From: Trichobilharzia szidati
Taxonomy: Eukaryota > Platyhelminthes > Trematoda > Strigeidida > Schistosomatidae
NCBI GenBank assembly: GCA_944472155.2
Contig: OX235271.1
Coordinates: 118,797,329 to 118,861,328 of the forward strand
DNA: 64,000 nt
Direction: 5' to 3'
Shown here: positions 10,475 to 22,400 of the stretch, piece by piece
How the letters are laid out: each line of letters starts with the position of its first letter
Position numbering within the stretch: the first letter of the stretch is position 1
Position numbers and translations under genes: made by a program
The notes under the pieces: model-generated
The model's input: the letters and a program-made list of their open reading frames with translations, nothing else
Told to the model about the DNA's origin: nothing
Databases searched by the model: none

Positions 10475-13400
10475 CTAGACAAGCAAAAAATAGGAGAGAA
10501 GTTCATAAATACACTAGGCAAATATAATAGTGACAGTTTACTCAACACAGTACATATGTAAATAAAATACAATATCCTGATACTGTACAATAAATATACG
10601 ATTACACCTTATTCAGCATACACTCGATATCATAACCAGGACCTTTACACAGAAAGAATTTAAACTGAATCGTTCAACTTTCGAATGCTATCCAGTTAAA
10701 TGAATTAAAAATAAAAGCAGTGTTAAATATTTGACTTCACTGCAAGAAAAAAAAACGATTTTTAAGTTTGTAGATATCTGCTTATGGAATGACCAACTAA
10801 AGAACTTTTATGGTTCGATACCTTTAAGTCGTAAAAGAGCTCTCATCATTTCACTTGCTCACTGTATCAGAAGATTCTTTATCATTGATTACCTAGAAGA
10901 AGAGCTCTTACTTCTTAAAAATATCCTGACTGAAAATTTCTATCTGGTAGGTTTTACGGAGAACATGAAACCAAAGCCAAAAAGAGGAGAATGCACTTCA
11001 ATTTCAAAGAAAATACTGTATATGAACATGAACTTCAGGGGGGACCTAGCAGCAGATATTTTAAAGAGAATCTCTAGTTCTCTAAAGAATACCTGCAGTA
11101 ACAATATAAGTGATATTTTCTATCCGCCCAGTGTTTCTAAGCAATGTGAAGGACACACTCCCGCATATGACCACTCTAGTGTGTATATATCAATTCACAT
11201 GCTCCTGCGAAGCTAAATACATAGGCAGTTCAATACGCGTTCTTTCAAAATTTGTTAGAGAACACTATCCAGAATAGCTGCAAAGTGGCGGTGGTGGTTC
11301 AGTTAGTAGCAATTTAATTGAACTTCTCGTCAGCACTTGTCACATCATCCCAACTGACTTATCGTTCAGCGACATTTACAAAGTGAACAAAAATCTAAAT
11401 AAGACAGTGTGTTTCCAAATTTATTGTACCGCAGACGACCTCATCATAAGCATAGAAAAGTCAGAGTTGTGTTCATTTACCATGGATCTAGTTCAGTTTG
11501 ACTCCTTATTTTTCTCTTATTTTCATTCCCCTCACTTTCTCAGTTTCAGTTATACAAACTATTATTTCAATCTGTTTCTATGCACAAACTTGTCTTCGTT
11601 AAAAGCTAATTTACATATTACGCAAATATTTTCTGATCCTATGTATCTTGTTCCTATGGCCCTTGTAATCTATATTTACATCTTCAAACTCATATCAAGT
11701 TGATTATTAAGCATCACTTTCAAACTTTCTTCGTTACTATGTGGAATTAAATAAAAATATATAATAACTTATGTATGAAAATACGACTATAGAGCTTTTG
11801 AGGATGAAGTCGTCGAAAAGATATCTTTTCTGAACTTCGTGTTATTTCCTCACCAGTATCAATAGATTTAGCTTCACAACCGTATCGATTAACTTTCCCT
11901 CCTTACCTAACATTATATGCCTAGAATCAAAATTACTCACCACACTATACGACTTAAAACGCGATTGTTATATACACATAGTTTGTATTGACGGTCATAT
12001 CGAGAAGAAAGAACTCAAACATCAGTGGAAGAGTGTTATGACTTTGAAGTTATCAGTGTGGATCGAGGAGAGTACCAGTAGTGTTTTGCTTGTTCTCGTA
12101 ACTATTAATGATCGGAGTGCTAAAAGGTGAGGGACCTACCTAAGGAATACTATCAACAATGAGAGGAAATCAAGAAGGCGGAGGTGGGCTACAGTCGCGA
12201 AAGGCTTTTGTTCCTATACAAGTGTGTGCGCTGTCATTACTTTCCGGCTACCCACGCAAATGAAATATCTGTTCGAGTAACGTGAAATGATTCACTTATG
12301 CCTTGTTTTCGTCAGAGAAACTGGGTTTTGATAAAAGTGATATTTTTATACTTTCTTGATTGCAGTGTGAATGGAAAGACAAAAGCTACAAGTCAACACG
12401 CTGTGTACATCATATACTTCCGCGTTCTTGAAGAACCATCGAGTCATATATTATTCTACGAGTTTGTCAATAACATGTTGAATTTCATTGCAGTAGTACG
12501 AAAAAAATGTGTAGGATTTAACCACTGTAGTAGAACATAATTCGACATTTGGTAAGTTTATTTCAAATGATACACACTGTTATTTAAAGTAAACTTATCT
12601 AATACAGGAATAGTACCAAAAAGTAATAAAAATGCCTGAAATCTACCTTTTTTCGAGAAAAATAGACGGAAACTTAATGATGAGAGCAGGTGGGAGAAAA
12701 GATATATATTTAGTCAAAAAGAACCAAGTGATTTATGCTTATAATGTAATTTAATGAAACAGCTAACCTGACTTTCAACAAGCATTGCCATGTCCATGAA
12801 CATATCGTGTAACTCTTTTATACTCTTTTCAAGTTTCATGATATCTTGATGTCGAGCTTCAATATCTGCTAGCGACTGCTTAGCTTGCTGTGTATCTGTC
12901 ATGATCTAAAATAAAAAATACTAAAATTAAACATCTGACAGTACAATTGGTAGTATACACAAGATATTTGTTTCATCGAATACTTCTTGTAGCAAGAGTA
13001 ACTGGTTTATTGGAAACTCAAATAAGTATGTGATGCATCTTGACCTTAGTTGTACCTATTACACAAATTATTTTAAAATGGTGAACTAAAACGTGTGCGA
13101 ACTGTCAGTTAGTGAATTTCCGTAAGAACAACAACACCAGTAAGTATCTTACACATGACTCACCCATAATTGTTTGGACAATAGTTTTAATTAGACACTG
13201 TTCATTGTTTAACGTCTGAAATTACTTCGCCTTTATTAGGAAGTATAGATTCTAATCAGACTGACACCACTGACTTCCCTAGTGTTTGGTTCACGAGCAA
13301 ATGAAATTTGCCCACCGAGCACAAAATACTTTTATCAATGCTAAAATAAGTATTACTTCCTGAAGTAACAGTATTGTCGTGCTAGACGCAAATATGAATG

Positions 13401-16400
13401 AGGTCTCTTTATAATCTGTAAGTCACCCAGTCACTGTTCTACAACCATCAAACACATAGCAGACGGTCACATTTTTCAGATTTTCTACCGATCATGACTA
13501 TTTTGGATTTCATCAAGAACTGACATCAGTTAAAGTCATTGAAAACCAAGGAGCACTAGACAGTTGTTTCGAGATTTTTCAACAGTGTACGCAGACGACC
13601 CCATAAGGAAACGAATGCAGCAAACTCCGGTTACGAGGTAAGCACGGCGACTATTACGTTTCTTTCGACTTTGTGTTTGGAGTTGAGGTTTACTGTTACA
13701 AGCAGTCAACGTCTTAGCAGAGTCATAATTTTTAACTCCAATAAATCTGCAGAGTTTCAGGAAACCGAGTAGGAAAGTTCCCCCTCTCAAATTATATGTT
13801 AAGTGAACCTCGACTAGATTACTAGCTCACTAGTATTCTAGCCGGTCCCAAGCCCGGATAAAGAGGGAGGGTTGGGGCGTGGTGCTAGCAACTCCACCCC
13901 CAAAACTTAACCAAATTGATGCTAAAACTTCAACGCACAAATATATTAAAAAATTCTACAAATACAAACAATGACCTTATTTTTCGCTGGAATTGGGGAA
14001 GTGAAATGACGCAGGCTGGTGAAAGCCTTCGCGAAGCCAGTCAGCCGATGTGTCTCCTTTCGATGAAAGCAAAAATAAGGATGGGGACGTGGAATATTCG
14101 TACAATGTACGAAGCTGGAAAGGCTGCCCAGGTAGCCTCAGAAATGAGGAGATATAAAATAGAAGTGTTGGGAATCTGCGAGAGCAGATGGAACGGATGC
14201 GGAAGGTGCCAACTGGAGAGACAGTAATCTACTCCGGTCACCCAGAGGACGATCACGAGCACTGCTGCTGCTGCTGGATTCAACATAGAACTTGGCACCG
14301 AAGTGCAGCAGTTCGAGTTGCCACGTTCCAAATAGCACACAAAGGTAGACAGGAAAATGAGAGAAGAGAATCAATAGAATTTAGATAAGTATAAGACTGA
14401 AACAGAATGAGTAATGGTAGAAAGGAATATGAAAGATTACAGAGACTGAATACATCTGCGCCATTGACAACGATTTTGAGCCATGTCACCTATTGTCCCC
14501 AGCCATTGATTCTTAGAGTCCCGAGGGCCCCAACCCGGAAGTCTGCATCTCCCTACCTGACTGACTCAGTTTAACTGTCAGGAATTTCATGGATTGATGC
14601 CATTTTTTTGTTTGGCCACCACTTACTCTTTTCCAACCTGCACCTATATCAGCTAGTAATGCCCGTCGGGGGAGACGATGGCTAGGCATGCGCAGCACGT
14701 GACCTAACCATCTCAATCTATGTAACTATATAGCCTCTTCGAGTGATTTTCCCTCTTTGCCCAACACTCTACGCCTAACGTCAACATTACTTACCTTATT
14801 ATACCACCTAACGCGCGAAAGAGATCGTAAACATCTGTGGTCAAAAACAGACAATCTCTTCAAGTCTTCCGCTCTCAATGGCCACGTCTCACCGCCATAG
14901 AGAAGGATGGAGCGAGCACACCGGGGGAGTAGCCATCATGATGTCACCAACAACGGCTAAGGCTCTCATGCAGTGGGAACCAATCTCCTCCAGGATAATG
15001 ACAGCCAGGTTCAACTCAAAACGAAGAAAAGGTTACAATCATTCAATGCTACGCGCCTACAAACGTCTCAGAACATGAGAAGAAGGAGGATTTCTACAGT
15101 CAACTACAAACAGTAATGGACAACATCCCAAAGAGCGATATCAAAATCCTGATAGGTGATATGAATGCGAAACTGGGAGGAGACAATACAGGAAGAGAAC
15201 TCACCATGGGTCGTGAGGCCCTCGGTGAAATGAACGACAATGGTGAACTCTTCTCAGACTTCTGCGCCTTCAATGATTTGGTGATTGGTGGCAGTGTTCA
15301 AACACAGGGATATACACAAGGCGACAAGGATTTCACCAGATGGACACACCAAAAATCAGGTAGATTTCATTTCAATCTCAAGGAAGTGGAGACGGAGCCT
15401 ACTGGACACCAGGTCGAGGAGAGGAGCAGATGTGAGTTCAGACCACTATCTAGTACAAGAGACTTTCAAGGTGAAGCTAAAAGCCTCGTGGATAGCTGGG
15501 GATAGGCCACAATGCAAGTTCAACACTCAAAAACTGAAGGACACAACCACAAAGGACACTTTCATTGCAACTGTCAGAGCAAAGCAGTAAACACCACGTG
15601 ACATCACTGAGGAGTCATGCGTGGAAGACCATTGGAACTCTCTGAAGGTGATTTCCAACGAAACGTGTTCAACGGTTTTAGGAAGAAAGACGAAACAAGA
15701 CAAGGAATGGCTCTCAACGGACACTTGGAAGCTAATAGAGGAGAGGAGAATGGTGAAAGAGAAAATGATTCAATGCAAAGATGGACAAGAGAAAGAGACG
15801 CTGAGCTCAACTTACACAGCACTGACAAAGAAGTGAAGAAGACAAAAGACAATTCTACGACAATCTGGCTACTGAAGCTGAGAAGGCAGCAGGCGAAATA
15901 GACCTGAGGACATTATATCAGATAACCAAGTCTCTATCTGGGAAGAGATCAACACAAGTGAAACCCATAAAAGACAGCCAAGGGAACCCAATTACCAAAG
16001 AAGAAAGACAGATTAAACAATGGGTGGAACACTTCAAAGGACTCTTGAACCAACCACCACCTGCAACCGGTCCAGAAATACCAACAACAGAACGTACACA
16101 ACCGCAAGTTGACACCAATCCTCCAACGAAAGCTGAAGTCTTGAATGCAATCAAGCTTCTGAAAGCTGGAAAAGCAGCTGGACCAGATGGAATACCCCCG
16201 GAAGCACTGAAAGCGGACCCAGAAACGACAGCAGATATGCTGACTCCATTATTGCAAAAGGTCTGGAAGGAGGGAAAGGTGCCTACTGACTGGAGGAAAG
16301 GTTACCTCGTGAAACTACCAAAGAAGGGCGACTTAGGACTCTGCAAGAACTGGCGAGGAATCATGCTCCTGTCGACGCCAAGTAAAATTCTGAGTCGCAT

Positions 16401-19400
16401 CATCCTGGAGAGAATAAAGGACGCACTGGATGCAGAACTGCGACCAGAACAAGCTGGGTTCAGGAAAGGCAAATCATGTTCTGACCAAATTGCAACTCTA
16501 CGCATCATCATCGAACAAAGCATGGAATGGCAATCAAACCTCTACCTCAACTTCATAGACTTTGAGAAGGCCTTCGACAGCGTTGACCGCGAAGTAATTT
16601 GAAAACTACTCAAGTACTACGGCGTACCCCAAATATTCATCAACCTTATTCAACAGCTGTACGACAACGGCACATGTCAAGTGATCCACAACGGAAAACT
16701 CAGCGAGGCGTTTCGAGTAAACACAGGAGTCAGACAAGGGTGCTTATTATCACCAATGATATTCCTAATTGTGGTGGACTGGATTATGCGTCAGACAGTA
16801 GGAAACGAGAAGACAGGGATATCCTGGACCGATGTGAAGAACCTAGAAGACCTGGATTTCGCGGATGACTTGTGTTTGATGTCACACAAGATCGAAGATT
16901 TACAAGCGAAAACTGACAAACTGGTCGAAGAAGCAGCAAAGACAGGACTCCAGGTGAACACAGACAAGACGGAGGTTATGACAATAACCAAACAACAACA
17001 ACAGCAGCAACATCCAGCGCCAATCACCATTAACGGGAGGGATTTGAAAGAGGTTACTTCTTTCACTTATCTAGGGAGCATTGTCTCAACTACAGGAGGA
17101 ACGGACGAGGATGTCAAATCGAGAATCGGGAAGGCGAGAACCACATTCATCAACCTGAAACCAATCTGGAAATCTTCGTCACTCAGCATCAACAACAAAA
17201 TTCGCATTTTCAATACAAACGTCAAGTCAGTTTTGCTATACGGATCAGAAACGTGGCGGGTCACAAAGAATATTTCCAACAGGTTGCAGACCTTTATCAA
17301 CAGCTGTCTTCGCTCCATACTGAAGATCAGATGGCCGGAAAGAATCACCAACAAGAAACTATGGGAACAAACAAAACAAGAACCAATCGCTCAACAAATA
17401 TGCAGGAGAAAGTGGAGATGGATTGGACACTCGCTGAGGAGGCCGTTGGGTGACATCGCGCGTCAGGCCCTCGAGTGGAACCCGAAAGGGAAGAGGCGAG
17501 TGGGACGTCCAAGGGTGACATGGAGGAGATCGTGTGAAGAAGAGTTGAAACAGTATGGAATAACATGGATGCAAGTAAAAAATACAGCAGAAGACAGAAG
17601 CAAGTCGAGGCGGGCAGTTGAAGCCCTATGTTCCACTAGGAACCCAAGGGAACAATAATAAAAATTATACATTGTTAAGTGAATGAATTATTCCGAAGTC
17701 ACTTAGGCTTTCTGTCAATGGACAGAAAACTTTGGCATCACATTTAATTGCCTTTAGGGAGGACGTAAATTTCAAACCTTACCAATTTTCCCTATTGACA
17801 AAAAACTGATGTGTTGGGAACCAAGCATAAAAAGGCAATTTCTGCACTCATTAAACAAGTAACCACAACTGCCTGTTCAACAAACTTCATATTAGGGCAT
17901 TGACATGATAATTTTAAAATCAACTACTTCTAGCCTCTTTAATAATTTTGATAGTTTTCATACAATATTATCAGAGACGCAATGGGAAGAAATGCCAAGA
18001 TGATATAAAATGACTGATAAAGAGAATAAAGCTCAACGTTAGTTGTATGCAGTGGATTTGAAAGGTGAGATCTTTCAATTTAGATGGATATAGTCAGCGA
18101 AAACCATTACTAAGTTAACCACTAGGCTCCAAGATTTAATGGCGTGGACTGATGAAACAAAGGTCACTAAACTAATGTGCACAACCCATCATACCAAATA
18201 GGAACTGCAATCTAGTGTAGAAGACTACCGAATAACCTTCAATACTTCACTATCACGAAATTATATATGATGCAGCAGAGTCCCTATCATACCTGATTTG
18301 ATGTTAACTATCTCCAAAACGATTATGTTTGAAAATGATAATGCTGCACAGAGAAAAAGTAAATTTACTGAAAGATAAACCTAAAACGTAATAACCAAAA
18401 TCATTCTACATAACACTGAATGAATAAGCATATAAATTTAAGATGGTGAAAATCATACGGAATGATAATAGTAGTCTTCAAAATATCTTTTTTAAATCTC
18501 GGAGTTACATAAAGCTGTTTAAAAACAACTTATTAGCCGATAAGAGGTAAAATATTGACATGACAAACAAAACCAATTTGTAACCGTTGTTAAAACTTTC
18601 AGCGACCACTACATTATCTACTTTCAAAGGCTGTACTATCTCTAATTTCCCAAGCAAACATCACATAGCGTGACTCTACATTTTGATACGCAACCGCCTA
18701 AAAGCCGATTGAAGTATTGTCACGGATATCTTGAATTGTACAAATTATTACAAATTAAAGAACCAACTTTAAGGATATACACGTTTGCATATGATAATTC
18801 ATCATAAATGACTAACTTCTTGTGTAAAAATTGCGGGATTTCCAGATTCCAACATATCCTCTAGCTCTTCGTTGGAAATTTTCCTTTCGGCTGGAATAAA
18901 AAACAAACATATTAGAGAAACTGTAATACAAAATATGAGTTTTTAAAAGGATACTTTTACACAGTCAACGAGATATTAGTGAGGTCACTTCAATTGATAT
19001 CTCTGTGAAAAGATCACAAAGCACAAGTAACACCTCAGAAACATATATATATATATATATATATACATATATATATGAGCAACCTAGGTTATTACAAAAA
19101 GTATCATAATATGTTGATCACCACATCGAACGTGACAGAAAAAACTGCTGGAGTGAAACAATCAAATAACAAGTATTCACTATCGAAAAGCGTCTTCGTT
19201 ACTTCGTATTCTTTCGGACAATAAAATGATCGAACAAGAAAACTGCGGGACAATCATCTCCCAATATACGAAACACGGTAATTTCTTGAGGTTTCAGACC
19301 TTATCCGGGGAGAAACGATAATACATAGGCTGTCCATCTTCGAAAACAACCGTCTCAGAGTTATCGTATAGAGTACATGTGAGAAATTCACACACACCAA

Positions 19401-22400
19401 TATTTCGAAATAAAATCACATGAAGAGAGATAGCTTCCGCCTTATTTGAACACGCTCTCCTGCACGACAGGAACTATTTATATGATAACAACACCATTAG
19501 CAGCGATTCACACATCTCCTGAAATTCGCCTTAGTGGGGTAACGTAAAATAGATTTTTAACCTCGACTTTCAATAATGAGTTTTGTATTACCATGATGAT
19601 ACAGATGCTGACCTTTGACTGACTAACTTTTCACATAAGACTTTGCACAACAGTTCAGAGCTGCTTGATTCGCCACACTCTATATAGCATACAAAGGTAG
19701 GCAAAAGGAATTCAAAAGAACTTTAGTGAGCAGAAATGTACGGAAGAAAGAATAGTAAGTCCGAAACACATGAGGACTTAATGGATCTAGGAGATTACAA
19801 AGAGTGAAAGCATCTGCGCTATTAGGAACAGTCTCGAGTCATGTGACAAACAGTCCCCAGTCTTGGTTCTTGCCATTCCGAAGATCCCAACTAGACAGTC
19901 CACAACTCCCTACGTGGCTCAAACCAACTGTCACGGACTTCATGAATTGATGTCAGGTTTTGGTTCGACCATCCCCAACTCTTTTCCAAACTAATCCTAG
20001 GTCATCTAGCATTGTTTGTCGTGGAAGTCGGTGGCTCGGCATACATGTGTCACACATGTCCTAGCTATATCAATCAATGAAGCTTATCAGCCTCACTGAC
20101 TGACTTGTCCTCCTTGCCTAACACTACACCAAACGGCAATATTACTCACCATATCAGGCTACTTAACACAAGAGATAGAACGAGAATATCTGGTCAAAGA
20201 CAACTAGCCTTTCCATATCATCCACTTTCAACGGCCATGTCTCACTGCTGATTTTTGATGCAAGAATTATGAGGGAGTTCAATCTTATTCACATTCTCTT
20301 TAGGCTTTTGACGGTAAAGAGTGCATTGTATGTGAATGCACTAAACATTATCTGAAAACCCTTCCTTGGACAATCGCAATTATTTCCACGTTTTTGATAC
20401 TATTTTAGGTGGTCATTCTAAATACTGTTAATTAAGAATATTTTTGTTTATTTTTAACTAATAAGCCGTGATAAAGATGCAAAGTTGGAAATGGAATATA
20501 CTTCCATACAGATTCAGAACACTACTTTCTGTTAATTTGTTCATAGAGGGTAACGAATGAAAAGATGATCAAAATAAGCTGCAGAAGCTCGAAGTTTTTT
20601 CCCAGCACTTCTATTTGTCTAAAACTACATTCATCATCATTTTGGCACCCCCGATATACAAACATAGAAGGAACGGGAAAGCCTTTGGGGAGAAATCCCC
20701 TAATAAGGGCCAAGAACGTGGTAATTTACTCAAATACGCACAAATGACTAATCTGACCTCATCTCAACGGAAGAACGAACAACTTTACAGGATTCTATAA
20801 TGTAAAGTGCAAAAGTAAAACTCTACTAACAGCTAGAACTAGACGTACAATTTCCCTAAAACGATGAATTACATGAAATACAAAATCTGATGAAATGCAG
20901 CGATACAGCATGAATTCTTTTGTTAAAATAAATAAAAGCGTCGTAGCCCAGAATCAATATAATATCTCCGAAAAACATCAACTCTCACTTTCTGTGCTAC
21001 ACAAATGAAAGATAAGTAGTTCGGAAGTAGCCAGCTGATCGACTTCCTTACAGCGGCATTGTAAGACCGCCTTCATATGTTAAAATACAGACACCAGTTG
21101 GACAAATTTTATAAAAGCTCTAATCTGCGCTCGACAGCTATCCCCATAAAATCACCAGCATCCAGCACAGTGCGCATCACTAGGTTACATGCTGTTTTTT
21201 ATCTACTAGCAAAAATGTCGCAGAATTGTTGGCATTTTCAAATTTGTGCACTTGATAGGATGACCTACAATCGTTGTACGAAAACTAATAATACAGTACT
21301 TACTTACTTTACTTCGGCTATCTCCTACGGGAGGATGAGCCGGCTTCATGAACATCTCGAATCATCGCTGCCCAGGCGCGGCGATCTGATGAAAAAAATT
21401 CATGAAGTTTCATGGGAGTTTGGTACGAGTGATGACCCCAGAATCGCTCGGCCTTTTGTTTGAGAGTGCGGCTCTAGCCTTTACACAACCGAGTGTGACC
21501 TACAAGGCAGTAGGAGTGGAGTAGGGAGTCCACTATCCATTGGCAGCCAGTGACCGGAGTTCGTTTCATACGCCTTCTTGAATGGGGCCAGACATCCAGG
21601 ACACCCAACAAGCCCTTTTTCCATACCTCTGCCGGTGAGCTCCAGTGAGCTTCATACGCCAGTCGTTGGAGATTTGGAATCAGGGTTTAGCCATCTCCCC
21701 TAGACTGTCATCCAATGGAAAGTCAACCCGGTGAAGAGCGCCGGGCACCCGCTTTTGCCCTCTCACTTTGGTGAAAAACACCTCCGCCACGTGAAGGCAG
21801 TGAGTAGGACTTCCTCAGGAGAGGCTATGTTAGACGCCCGGTCATATGGGAGCATTTCAAGAGGTGTGCGGACGGGTGGCCAACCCGCAGCGCAAGGCAC
21901 CCACCCCCGACCATCGTGAGGCTTTGGAGGCAGTCGACCTCTTTAGGTGACATCAGACTTGCGAGACAGATGAAGACGGTCGTCTTGACTAAAAGGGTGA
22001 GCACGTACGGTGAAGGAACTGAGCAATGAATGCATTTTGGGTAAAATATTTACCATTCTTGATAAACAAATCAATGAAAGGACTTCAAGGTACCCAAAAT
22101 ACTACAAATAAAATAATCCGCAGCAGGATGGATGAATAACTGTGAGTAGTTCGGGACGTCACCAAAAAAGCAGCATAGAACTTAGGCTATAAAACAGTTA
22201 ATGGAACTCGGCCGCAGTTCAGTTATACACGGATAAAATCAAATGCTTGTGGTCTTATGGTATGCGAAATCGGGAGAGTAGCAATAATAACATTACAAAC
22301 TGGAAAAAAATTAAAGCTTGAGTTATCAATCATTGCAGAGTAGTGACGGTGCCCCATAGGCAACAGTGACTCAACATGATATATTTGAAGGTGGGAATTA

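Larger units (their letters stand above)
13808..17672 (+). mobile_element. full-length RTE-type retrotransposon (family B), inactivated, with nested insertion
   Basis: Bounded by a perfect 11-bp target-site duplication. Minus the nested 657-bp insert (650 bp plus its 7-bp duplication) it is about 3.2 kb, the usual RTE length. The 5' leader (about 13808-14040) contains a GC-rich 'ccggtcccaagcccgg' block. Endonuclease follows (14080 to about 15500, split), then reverse transcriptase (about 15958-17658) and a short AT-rich 3' end. It is antisense to syntaxin in a 5.9 kb intron. It resembles the SR2/RTE group known from schistosomes; exact family membership was not tested. Confidence 0.93.

Noticed and set aside
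16981..17020. Gln repeat in the family-B RT as a host polyglutamine gene
   Set aside because: Lies within the RT frame between recognised retrotransposon motifs.
20522..20800. Overlapping ORFs on both strands near 20.6 kb, one with a [20 protein letters not shown] stretch resembling the ANKRA2-like N-terminus
   Set aside because: The similarity is limited to a few residues and lacks the TLLTN and ankyrin motifs; likely chance.
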